Positions 42,398 to 49,804 of a DNA stretch of 64,000 nt are shown here, piece by piece; position 1 is the first letter of the stretch; each line of letters starts with the position of its first letter. Made by a program: the position numbers and the translations under genes. Source of the stretch: JAEYOM01 sp036260935 (GTDB lineage Bacteria > Bacillota > Clostridia > Acetivibrionales > DTU013); NCBI GenBank assembly GCA_036260935.1, contig DATALQ010000035.1:180965-244964 (forward strand). Reading direction: 5' to 3'. Under the pieces are notes generated by a model. That model was not told the DNA's origin and did no database searches. It saw only the letters and a list, made by a program, of their open reading frames with translations.

Positions 42398-42661
42398 ATG
42401 AAGGTCAAAGACAATCTTATTTTACGTGAAATAGCTGGCTCCTGGATCATTGTACCCGTTGCTGAAATGGTTGTCGAGTTCAATGGTTTGATGAACCTTA
42501 ATGAAAGCGGCGCATTTTTATGGAAGAAACTATCTGAAGGAGCCGAAATGGATGAACTATTATCCGGACTTCTGTCAGAATACGATGTTGATGAAGAGAC
42601 TGCAAAAGCCGACATTCAGGAGTTTGTAGCGCAATTAAGGGAAAAGGGGCTTTTGCAATAA
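42398..42661 (+). CDS. PqqD-type RiPP recognition protein
   Basis: An 87-residue PqqD-like protein; such winged-helix domains (RiPP recognition elements) bind the precursor leader and present it to the modifying enzyme. The fold is readable as three strands (DNLILREIAGSWIIVPV, VEFNGLMNLNESGAFLWKKL) and helices (EMDELLSGLLSEYDVDEETAKADIQEFVAQLREKGLL), with the family's N-E-S-G-A-F-LW motif. The start is set by GGAGGGG three bases before ATG; the open frame extends further upstream into promoter DNA. Its TAA overlaps the ATG of the radical SAM gene, so the two are translationally coupled. Confidence 0.93.
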   Translation: MKVKDNLILREIAGSWIIVPVAEMVVEFNGLMNLNESGAFLWKKLSEGAEMDELLSGLLSEYDVDEETAKADIQEFVAQLREKGLLQ

Positions 42662-43803
42662 TGGAAACCGCGTACGAACTCTTGATAGAGAAGCTGTCCA
42701 GACAGGCCAGCATTAAAAAGATTCCTCTGAACGGAGCTTTTGAACTTACAGCAAGGTGCAACTTCGATTGCAAGATGTGCTACATACATAAGAAGAATGA
42801 CTGCGCAAAAGTAGACGAGCTTACTACCGATCAATGGATAAGATTGGCATCGGAAGCACGGGATGCTGGTATGCTGAGTCTTATAATGACTGGTGGAGAA
42901 ATCTTTTTGCGGAAGGATTTCAGGGAGATATACGAAAGCATAGCAAAAATGGGGTTCAATATCACTTTGTACTCCAATGCTTCGCTCATAGACAGCAAGA
43001 CGGCAAAATGGCTTGGGAGGATCCCTCCTACCACGCTGGAGATAACACTTTACGGGGCCTCTGCCGAAACCTACGAAAAGGTCAGCGGTAATGCCGAAGC
43101 TTACGAAAAGGTCGTCAATGCAATAGATATGCTGCTTGCAGAGGGCATCAACATTGAGCTTAAAACTACTGTGATAAGCGAAAACATGGATGATTACGAT
43201 GCAATGGCGGAATTTTCGTATAAACGCGGGCTTCGCTTCGGTTTAGTAGATTATCTCTATCCTGCGAGATCCGCTTCACACGCGGTGAATGTCTGCAGAC
43301 TTACTCCCGAAAAATTGGTGGAATTCCGTAAAAAAATGGTTGAGACAAACAAAAGATTAACCGGTATTTATCTGGACGGCAAACAATTACCTGGACCTTC
43401 CGACCGTATGGACAAGCTTGCTCAGGAATTGAACAGCATCAAACCAGACCGTGAAAGAATCAAAAGCGCATTTGGTTGTAATGCCGGCAGCAGTGATTTC
43501 TGGGTTACCTGGGATGGACGTATGGTTCCCTGCGGCGCAATGGAGGAACCGGTTCTGCATCCTCTGGAAACTGGTTTTGTAAATGCCTGGAGTGAGTTAA
43601 CCAAAGGCTGTAGCCGTATACCGATATGTAAGGAGTGCAGGAAATGTGATTTAATTGATTATTGCATGGTATGTCCGGCAAAGCTCAAGAGCGAAACGGG
43701 CCGATATAACAAGCCGGGAAAATATCTATGCGAACTGGCGCGATTATCCAGGGAAAACTTTTCTGAGGTAGATAGAAAAAATATTGATAAAGATATTGGA
43801 TAA
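42661..43803 (+). CDS. Radical SAM/SPASM RiPP-modifying enzyme
   Basis: A 380-residue radical SAM enzyme. Cys33, Cys37 and Cys40 (CNFDCKMC) bind the SAM-cleaving 4Fe-4S cluster. The C-terminal SPASM region has Cys at 273, 291, 317, 323, 326, 329, 335, 338 and 357 (for example CKECRKCDLIDYC), enough for two auxiliary clusters. Such enzymes place thioether, C-C or other cross-links on a leader-bound precursor. It is flanked by its PqqD partner and, 55 bases on, the precursor gene. The exact chemistry cannot be read from sequence; precursors rich in Cys suggest sactionine or ranthionine bonds, and the WWC triplets also allow cyclophane-like links. Confidence 0.95.
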   Translation: METAYELLIEKLSRQASIKKIPLNGAFELTARCNFDCKMCYIHKKNDCAKVDELTTDQWIRLASEARDAGMLSLIMTGGEIFLRKDFREIYESIAKMGFNITLYSNASLIDSKTAKWLGRIPPTTLEITLYGASAETYEKVSGNAEAYEKVVNAIDMLLAEGINIELKTTVISENMDDYDAMAEFSYKRGLRFGLVDYLYPARSASHAVNVCRLTPEKLVEFRKKMVETNKRLTGIYLDGKQLPGPSDRMDKLAQELNSIKPDRERIKSAFGCNAGSSDFWVTWDGRMVPCGAMEEPVLHPLETGFVNAWSELTKGCSRIPICKECRKCDLIDYCMVCPAKLKSETGRYNKPGKYLCELARLSRENFSEVDRKNIDKDIG

Positions 43804-43858
43804 GGAAAGTAAACCTAAATAATTTGAAATGCTGATGTATTTTTTGGGAGGTCATTAC

Positions 43859-44053
43859 ATGAAAACGTATACAAAACCAACAATCGAGTTCATTGAGCTT
43901 AAGCCTGAAGAAAGACTGGCATGTGAATCAGGCGGTAGTTGCGGCGGCAGTTGCAGCGGAGGCAGTACAAGTTATTCCTGGTGGTGCGGTTATTCCTATC
44001 CGTGGGGATGGTGGTGCAAGCCCAAACACCATAATCATTGGTGGTGCAGATAA
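43859..44053 (+). CDS. RiPP precursor peptide with triple WWC core
   Basis: A 64-residue peptide; ATG lies nine bases after GGGAGG. The leader (MKTYTKPTIEFIELKPEERL, residues 1-20) is charged and of the K-Y-x-KP-x-(I/L)-E type seen in several Firmicutes RiPPs. The core has six Cys (22, 28, 32, 43, 53, 63). Residues 24-36 are Gly/Ser/Cys (GGSCGGSCSGG), then WWC occurs at 41-43, 51-53 and 61-63, separated by GYSYPWG and KPKHHNH. The three WWC are encoded by identical TGGTGGTGC at exact 30-base spacing. The cleavage site is unknown, perhaps between the ELKPEERLA part and the Gly-rich stretch. Seven Trp in 24 residues is extraordinary. Confidence 0.93.
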   Translation: MKTYTKPTIEFIELKPEERLACESGGSCGGSCSGGSTSYSWWCGYSYPWGWWCKPKHHNHWWCR

Positions 44054-44086
44054 CCAACTCTGAGCTTTCGGAGGTACACAAGATAA

Positions 44087-44932
44087 ATGCTGCAGTATGA
44101 AATTGCAGGCCTCAAGCTGGGAATCGTACATAACAAAAGCAACAAATTCAAAAGGCTGAGACTTTTTGAATCATCTTTCTCAGATAGACCGGACATTGAA
44201 ATCAAATTTCAATCCTCCGGTTCTTTTGCTGCTCCGAAATATTCTGCGCTGGAAAATGACGGCATATCATGGTATGTGGAACATACTGGCGATATGACTG
44301 TAACATATGTTTTTCTCAAGGAGACAGGCAGAACTGAATTTGTAATTGAGGCCAGATCCGACTGGTCGGATATAACGATACTTTATCTGGAAAGGTCAAG
44401 CAAAGTAGAAAAGGCATTCTGCTACTTCCTGGGCAATTATATACTCAGCAACAGCATAATTTACCACAGAGGATTTGTGCTGCACGCATCCTCCATCTCC
44501 TATTCCGGCAAGGGCATAACCTTTACAGCTCCGTCGGGTACAGGGAAATCAACACATACGGCAATGTGGAAAAAGTATTACAATGCTGTTATTTTAAATG
44601 ATGACTGTCCTATAATTAAGTTAGAAAACAGTAGCATCCTTGTATACGGTACTCCCTGGAGCGGAAATAAAAATAAGGCGGCGCAGTCAAGTTCGCCCCT
44701 CTCGATGATCGTGTTTCTGGAGCAGGCAGATCGGAATTCAATAAGGGGATTGACGAAAGAAGAAGCTATTCCTCTTTTACTCCCCAGAATCTTTTTGCCC
44801 TACCAGAATCCGATGTTGATAGATACCGTACTGAAAAGTATAGAAAAAATAGTTGACGTCGTACCGAAATACCTGTTAAAATGCAAACCTAATCGCGAAG
44901 CAACGGAGTTGGTACACAAATGCCTAATGTAA
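44087..44932 (+). CDS. HPr-kinase-like P-loop protein of the RiPP cluster
   Basis: A 281-residue protein of the HprK/PEPCK-like ATPase fold. Walker A is APSGTGKST at 148-156, preceded by the conserved His133 (LHASS) and followed by NDDCPII near 171, typical of HPr-kinase-like proteins in RiPP clusters. Full HprK features, such as the N-terminal regulatory domain and the signature downstream, are absent, so it is not the carbon-catabolite kinase. In some lasso-peptide clusters related proteins phosphorylate a Ser of the peptide; here the many Ser of the core are possible targets. It starts 33 bases after the precursor and overlaps the next gene by 13 bases. Confidence 0.88.
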   Translation: MLQYEIAGLKLGIVHNKSNKFKRLRLFESSFSDRPDIEIKFQSSGSFAAPKYSALENDGISWYVEHTGDMTVTYVFLKETGRTEFVIEARSDWSDITILYLERSSKVEKAFCYFLGNYILSNSIIYHRGFVLHASSISYSGKGITFTAPSGTGKSTHTAMWKKYYNAVILNDDCPIIKLENSSILVYGTPWSGNKNKAAQSSSPLSMIVFLEQADRNSIRGLTKEEAIPLLLPRIFLPYQNPMLIDTVLKSIEKIVDVVPKYLLKCKPNREATELVHKCLM

Positions 44933-45396
44933 AGAGCATAAAATCAGCAGAGCTTTTTCCGGCGATCAGCGAGCTTTTGAAAAACAATCAGAAAGTACGT
45001 CTGACGGTTACCGGAGACAGTATGGTGCCATTTCTCAGAGAAAATACAGACAGTGTGGAATTATCAAGCGCAGCTTTCAAGGATCTGCGTTTCGGCCAGA
45101 TAACGTTGATAAAACGTGATAATGGGCTATACATCCTTCACCGGCTCGTACGAAAAAAGAAGGATTGTTTTTATATAGCGGGCGATGCTCAGATCTATAT
45201 TGAAGGGCCGCTGTTTCCCAATCATTTGGTAGCAGTCGTGACAAATGTTTGGAGAGGCGACAGATGCATATCTCCTTCAAACTTACTGTGGCAAACGCTT
45301 TCTTTCATATGGTGGCTTAGGTTCCCTGCAAAATACATCCTGTACAGGCCGTACAAGCTTTTGCGCAAGTTGTACAGGGCAATCCGGGGAAGGTGA
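44920..45396 (+). CDS. S24/S26-like serine protease of the RiPP cluster
   Basis: A 158-residue protein with the signal-peptidase-like core: TGDSMVPFL with the nucleophile Ser34, and LYILHRLVRKK with His74, the layout of Ser/His (ER/SipW-type) S26 enzymes, then FYIAGDAQ. A hydrophobic C-terminal part (LLWQTLSFIWWLRFPAKYILY) could dip into the membrane. Homologues occur in RiPP clusters beside HprK-like proteins; a role as leader peptidase is plausible because the exporter has no peptidase domain, but it has not been shown. The start overlaps the previous gene by 13 bases. Confidence 0.85.
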   Translation: MPNVKSIKSAELFPAISELLKNNQKVRLTVTGDSMVPFLRENTDSVELSSAAFKDLRFGQITLIKRDNGLYILHRLVRKKKDCFYIAGDAQIYIEGPLFPNHLVAVVTNVWRGDRCISPSNLLWQTLSFIWWLRFPAKYILYRPYKLLRKLYRAIRGR

Positions 45397-45400
45397 TATT

Positions 45401-47059
45401 ATTTTTAAAAAGCTTATAAGGTATACTAAATGGATAGCTAGCCAGTCAAAGTCCTCCTTTATACCTCTCCTGTTCTTGATCATAATTGGTGTGATATCTT
45501 CTCTGACAACCGTATTTGTTGCGTTGGAATCGAAAAAACTATTTGATTCGGCACAGTACGGAAAAATCGATCCGTTGATTAGATCAGGCCTGGCCATCAT
45601 AGGGATAGTGCTCCTGCAAACCATAATGCAGTCATTACTGACTATATATTCCTCAAAGATCTCAACCTCATTGGCAAACAAGCTGAGACAGAAGCTTTTC
45701 GAAAAACTTTCCCGGGTACAATGGATAGGTTTCTCAAAATTTCACAGCGGAGATCTGCTGACACGGATGACCAGCGACATCGATACCGTAGTGAATGGAA
45801 TCACTTCGGTCGTCCCTGGTATGATTTCCTTCTTTTTCACACTTTGTGCGTCTATTGTGGTGCTGGCCGTGTTCGATCCGCTTCTGGCTCTTTTCGCTTT
45901 CATATTGGGACCATTAACACTCATTTTTACAAAGCTTTACAGCAACAAGCTCTCCGAATACCATCTGCGGATACAGGAAACCGAGAGCAAAATAAGAGGC
46001 TTTATACAGGAATGTCTGAAAAACATGCATATTGTCAAAAGTTTCAGGCTGGAAGGCGAAAGCAGTTCAACATTATCCAACTTGCATGGCAAAAAGCTTG
46101 GCTGGGTTATCAGAAGAAGCAAGGTCAATGCCGTATCCTCTGCTATTCTGACTTTAGGCTACTGGCTTGGATTCCTGCTGGCAACATTATGGGGATCCAT
46201 ACAGCTTTCGAAGGGCAATGCTACCTTCGGAACCATAACGGTTTACCTCCAACTGGTTGGGCAGATACAGGCTCCGTTCGAAGGACTTGCTTATTCCATT
46301 CCGCAGGTGATAGTCATGTATGCGTCTGCGGGAAGGCTTATTAAACTATACGAGCTGGAGGATGAAAGCATGTCCGGGGAAACGCCGCAGTGGAGTTCAG
46401 CCGGTATCCATGCCGAAGAGTTGGAGTTCAGATATGATGAGGAAACCGTTATATTGAAAAATACCAGCTTCGATATAAAACCCGGGGAATTAGTTGCCGT
46501 GGTAGGAGCTTCGGGAGAAGGCAAAACCACCTTGATAAGGCTGCTGTTATCGCTTTTGAAGCCTTCCAGGGGCACTTTGTGTTACTACAACCCGGATACG
46601 CATGAGAAAATCAATACAGACACCGTCACGCGTTCACTCGCCTCCTATGTTCCGCAGGGCAACACGCTGTTTTCAGGAACTATCGCAGAAAATGTAATGC
46701 TTGGCAACAAGGAAGCCGGTATGGAAGAAATGATCAAAGCACTTAAAGACGCATGCATATGGGATTTCATCGACAGTCTGCCGGATAAGGCGGATACCGT
46801 ATTGGGTGAAAACGGCTATGGTCTGTCGGAAGGTCAGGCACAGAGAATTTCAATAGCGCGGGCGCTGTTAAGCAAAAAGCCCGTTTTAATCCTGGATGAA
46901 GCAACGTCGGCACTGGACTCTGAAACGGAATTGGAAGTATTGAGATCTATCGCCTCCATCAAGCCTTTGCCGACATGTATCATAATAACGCATCGTAAAG
47001 CAGCTCTCGATTTCTGCAGCCGGATTCTCAAGATAGAAAACGGCTGTATCAGTGAGTAA
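45401..47059 (+). CDS. ABC exporter of the RiPP cluster (apparent AUU start)
   Basis: A half-transporter of about 552 residues: six membrane segments to about residue 320, then an ATPase domain with Walker A GASGEGKTT (369-377), signature LSEGQ (475-479), Walker B LILDEATS (496-503) and a His-loop (IITHR). No C39 peptidase domain precedes it. The natural N-terminus (FKKLIRYTKWIASQSK) has no ATG, GTG or TTG: GGGGAAGG at 45386-45393 is followed by ATT at 45398 and 45401, and I place the start at the second, seven bases away. An ATG at 45245 exists in frame but would add 52 unrelated residues overlapping the protease gene. Exports the modified peptide, presumably. Confidence 0.88.
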   Translation: MFKKLIRYTKWIASQSKSSFIPLLFLIIIGVISSLTTVFVALESKKLFDSAQYGKIDPLIRSGLAIIGIVLLQTIMQSLLTIYSSKISTSLANKLRQKLFEKLSRVQWIGFSKFHSGDLLTRMTSDIDTVVNGITSVVPGMISFFFTLCASIVVLAVFDPLLALFAFILGPLTLIFTKLYSNKLSEYHLRIQETESKIRGFIQECLKNMHIVKSFRLEGESSSTLSNLHGKKLGWVIRRSKVNAVSSAILTLGYWLGFLLATLWGSIQLSKGNATFGTITVYLQLVGQIQAPFEGLAYSIPQVIVMYASAGRLIKLYELEDESMSGETPQWSSAGIHAEELEFRYDEETVILKNTSFDIKPGELVAVVGASGEGKTTLIRLLLSLLKPSRGTLCYYNPDTHEKINTDTVTRSLASYVPQGNTLFSGTIAENVMLGNKEAGMEEMIKALKDACIWDFIDSLPDKADTVLGENGYGLSEGQAQRISIARALLSKKPVLILDEATSALDSETELEVLRSIASIKPLPTCIIITHRKAALDFCSRILKIENGCISE

Positions 47060-47765
47060 ATGCTTCGATATTTTGCCCGACCAGTTCCGCAGCGTTATTC
47101 ATGAATAATTCGTCCGACTTCTGTTTACCGATCCATTTCTGAACCTTTTTATACGCTTTTACGTACCACTTCGAATAACCCGAGGGATCATGCGCGTCGG
47201 ATGCGACATACGTGGCGTTGCCTGAGGTTATGATCCTTTTGACGAATCTTTTCGCTCCCCGTCCGTTAACCCCTATGATACTTGCAGCGTCGACCTGCAT
47301 CAGGCAGCCCATATCGATAAGATCATTGAACAGCTGCTTGTTGCCTTCCAACCGACTACATCTTTCGGGATGGGCAATTATCGGTATAAAGCCCTTCAGT
47401 TGCAAATCATACAAAAGATCCAGTGTATAGGAAGGCACCCTGTCCCGTGACAATTCGAGCAATAAGTGTTTTGAACCACCCAGAGTGAGGTCGGAATAAT
47501 CCTCAGGCATCTGGGCGGGATAGTGTCTTATTTTTATTTCATAGCCCTTTAGGAAAGTTATATTATAACGCAGCGCTTCTTTGCGTGCGAGTTCGAAATT
47601 TCGATCGACTGTGCCGTTTCTATGAAGTTCTCCCGAATAGTGCGGAGTGGCAATGATGGTCCTTATGCCCGCCCTTGCTGCCTGCTCCAGAATCTCCGCG
47701 GTCTGTTCCACTGTCTTTGCTCCATCATCGACGCCGGGTATTACGTGGCAATGAATGTCGATCAT
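47049..47765 (-). CDS. cpsB: PHP-type protein-tyrosine phosphatase (CpsB/YwqE-like)
   Basis: Manganese-dependent phosphatase that dephosphorylates the CpsD kinase in exopolysaccharide control. The 238 residues carry PHP metal motifs: MIDIHCHVIPGVDDG at the start, ATPHYSG near 40, IAHPERC near 135 and ASDAHDPSG near 190. AAAGGA precedes the ATG. It follows cpsD after only 14 bases. Its 3' end overlaps the convergent RiPP exporter gene by 11 bases, so the two stop codons lie inside one another's coding sequence. Confidence 0.93.
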   Translation of the reverse strand: MIDIHCHVIPGVDDGAKTVEQTAEILEQAARAGIRTIIATPHYSGELHRNGTVDRNFELARKEALRYNITFLKGYEIKIRHYPAQMPEDYSDLTLGGSKHLLLELSRDRVPSYTLDLLYDLQLKGFIPIIAHPERCSRLEGNKQLFNDLIDMGCLMQVDAASIIGVNGRGAKRFVKRIITSGNATYVASDAHDPSGYSKWYVKAYKKVQKWIGKQKSDELFMNNAAELVGQNIEAFTH

Positions 47766-47779
47766 ATCCCAATCCTTTC

Positions 47780-48535
47780 CTAATCAGCACTTTCCCTGGC
47801 GCTATCCTTGCTGTTGTTCCTGGCGCTGCCCCTTGTGCTGCCGTACTTCTTTGAGCTATGCCCGTAGTGATAATTATAATCGTAATAATAGTAATCTCCG
47901 TAATCCTTCTTAGGTATCTTGTTCAATACTACACCCATAATCCTGGCATTGGCTTTTTCGAGCTGCTCCTTTACTTTGAGAGCTTTCCTGTAATCTATAG
48001 TGTTGTATTTGACAAGCATTATTGTCCCATCTGCAGCAGCGGCAATAATCGCCGCATCGATCATGGATCCGAGAGGCGGCGTATCTATTATTATATAATC
48101 GTACCTTTCCTTCAGCTTCTCCAAAAGCTCCAGAAATCTGGACGTTCCAAGCAGTTCCGCAGGATTCGGCGGCTTGGGTCCGCACACTATCATGTGCAGG
48201 TTTTCTATGTTTGTTTCCCGTACGATATCGTCAAGCTCGGCCATGCCCGAAAGGTAATTGGCCAGGCCGGCATTGTACCTCGACGCGATTTTTTTGAATT
48301 GCCTCGGTTTCCTCATGTCCGCGTCGATGTAAACCACCTTTTTGTTGGCGCTGGCGATAGATATCGAGATATTAATGGTGGTCATCGTCTTGCCTTCGTG
48401 AGGAATACAGCTTGTAACGCAGATAGTCTTTATTTGTTTTTCCGCGCTGCAGAATTGGATGTTTGTCCTCAGTGTTCTTAAAGCTTCTTCAACCGGCTCA
48501 CTTATATTGTTTGTAAGATTAATAATATTGCTCAT
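47780..48535 (-). CDS. cpsD: CpsD/CapB-type tyrosine kinase
   Basis: Cytoplasmic BY-kinase that pairs with a CpsC membrane activator and controls polysaccharide chain length and export. Walker A (HEGKTMTTINIS near 48), Walker A' (VVYIDADMRKP near 72) and Walker B-type IIIDTPPLGS near 150 are present. The C-terminal Tyr cluster (DYGDYYYYDYNYHYG, near 212-226) is the autophosphorylation tail. Its ATG overlaps the cpsC stop by four bases (ATGA), giving coupling. 251 residues, normal. Confidence 0.95.
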   Translation of the reverse strand: MSNIINLTNNISEPVEEALRTLRTNIQFCSAEKQIKTICVTSCIPHEGKTMTTINISISIASANKKVVYIDADMRKPRQFKKIASRYNAGLANYLSGMAELDDIVRETNIENLHMIVCGPKPPNPAELLGTSRFLELLEKLKERYDYIIIDTPPLGSMIDAAIIAAAADGTIMLVKYNTIDYRKALKVKEQLEKANARIMGVVLNKIPKKDYGDYYYYDYNYHYGHSSKKYGSTRGSARNNSKDSARESAD

Positions 48536-49242
48536 CTTTTTCTCCCCTTATTCGTAGCATCTACTGGTATGTTGCCTAAAACATTGAGCCCCAGATGTGT
48601 TTCCACATCCTCCGAAGACTTTATCTTCGTATTCAGGAATTCCAATAGAAGTATAATGCCTATCGCAAATACAACCGCCACAAATCCTGCCAGAGCGATA
48701 TTCTTCTTTTTTTCGGGTGCTATAGGAGATCTTGGTACCTCCGCCTTGTCGATTACGTCTACATTTTCTATTCTATAAAGAGAAACTATTTCCTGCGAGA
48801 ATACCTTCGCCACAATGTCAGCGATCTTTGCCGCTTCAACAGGGTCGGTATCCACAATGGATATGTCGATGATCCTCGTTTCGTTTACGGAGTTTATGGA
48901 AATCATGCTGCTTAGGTCTTCTTCAGTTATATCGGGGTTGTTCAGTTCCTTAACCACTGCGCTTGTTACACGCTTACTGCTGATTATAGCAGAATATTCG
49001 CTGATAAGCGTCTGTCCCGCTATTATATCCTCAAAGCTCATATTATTGCCTGCGGTATTCGTGTTATCCGTATTGGCGGCGCCGTTTGTAAGCCCTGTAA
49101 TAAGCAGTGTCGTATCTGCCTGATATATGGGGACAAATACGAAGAAATTCAAATATCCCGCAATAATTCCAACTAGAACAGGAAGAGCTATTATAAGCCA
49201 CAGTCTTTTCTTGATGATGTCGAAGTATTTCTTAATTTCCAT
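48532..49242 (-). CDS. cpsC: Wzz/CpsC-type chain-length regulator
   Basis: Membrane adaptor of the BY-kinase with a Wzz domain; 236 residues. Two membrane segments bracket the outer domain: WLIIALPVLVGIIAGYLNFFV near 16-36 and IALAGFVAVVFAIGIILLLEFL near 180-201, followed by a short cytoplasmic tail. The proline-rich VPRSPIAPEKK before the second segment is typical. It heads cpsC-cpsD-cpsB. The AT-rich region upstream (49243-49345) has a TATAAT-type -10 on the minus strand about 50 bases before the start, but no good -35. Confidence 0.93.
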   Translation of the reverse strand: MEIKKYFDIIKKRLWLIIALPVLVGIIAGYLNFFVFVPIYQADTTLLITGLTNGAANTDNTNTAGNNMSFEDIIAGQTLISEYSAIISSKRVTSAVVKELNNPDITEEDLSSMISINSVNETRIIDISIVDTDPVEAAKIADIVAKVFSQEIVSLYRIENVDVIDKAEVPRSPIAPEKKKNIALAGFVAVVFAIGIILLLEFLNTKIKSSEDVETHLGLNVLGNIPVDATNKGRKR

Positions 49243-49349
49243 ATGAAGCCCCTTTAATAAAAAAATATATTTTATCGTATTATTTTACATTATACAGCAA
49301 ATAAATTATATAATCCACCATAATAAGTAATATCGCAACTAATAAAAAG

Positions 49350-49388
49350 GATACCGTTCGTAGCCGAATATCCGGTCTGAACGGTATC
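49350..49388 (-). terminator. Terminator after the HIT-family gene
   Basis: GATACCGTTC and GAACGGTATC pair, with an inner CCG/CGG, followed on the minus strand by CTTTTTATTAG. It lies about 40 bases after the HIT gene stop and isolates cpsC from alaS-HIT transcription. Confidence 0.85.
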
Positions 49389-49429
49389 ACGTCAATTTAC
49401 ATCATAGTATGTCTTTGCCGAACCTGATC

Positions 49430-49774
49430 CTATATTATCTTAGCCCCGAGTTTAAGCCCTCCGACGAGGTGATAATGCAGGTGGAACACTGTTTGCCCGG
49501 CATCGGCGCCGCAGTTGTTTATCAGACGGTAGCCCTTATCCGCAACGCCCAGCTTTTCGGCTATCTTCCTGGCAGCAAGATGGATATCGGCCAGTACAAC
49601 GGCGTTTTCCGGGGTAAGGTCGTTTACATTCGCAATATGGACTTTAGGAATGATTATGACATGTACCGGTGCAACCGGATTAATATCGTTGAAAGCCAGT
49701 ACCTTATCGTCTTCATATACTTTCGTCGACGGGATCTTCCCATCAATAATACTGCAAAAAATGCATCCTTCCAT
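49430..49774 (-). CDS. HIT-family nucleotide hydrolase (HinT-like)
   Basis: A 114-residue histidine-triad protein that hydrolyses purine nucleoside phosphoramidates or similar substrates. The start CIFCSIIDGKIPSTKVYED (with a Cys pair), VAPVHVIIIPKVHI and the active-site triad HLHYHLVGG near 97-105 are diagnostic. Such proteins can clear aminoacyl-adenylates, which would fit its place 31 bases after alaS in the same direction. GGAAGGG lies four bases before the ATG. Confidence 0.94.
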   Translation of the reverse strand: MEGCIFCSIIDGKIPSTKVYEDDKVLAFNDINPVAPVHVIIIPKVHIANVNDLTPENAVVLADIHLAARKIAEKLGVADKGYRLINNCGADAGQTVFHLHYHLVGGLKLGAKII

Positions 49775-49804
49775 ATAACCCTTCCTTTCTGAACCGCCCT
49801 CGTT

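Noticed and set aside
45245..45400. ATG start for the ABC exporter 52 codons upstream
   Set aside because: The added residues read in another frame through the protease gene, resemble no transporter N-terminus and have no ribosome site.
42398..47059. Lasso-peptide assignment of the RiPP cluster
   Set aside because: The leader style and HprK-like gene recall some lasso clusters, but no asparagine-synthetase-like cyclase or B2-type protease is present, and the modifying enzyme is radical SAM.
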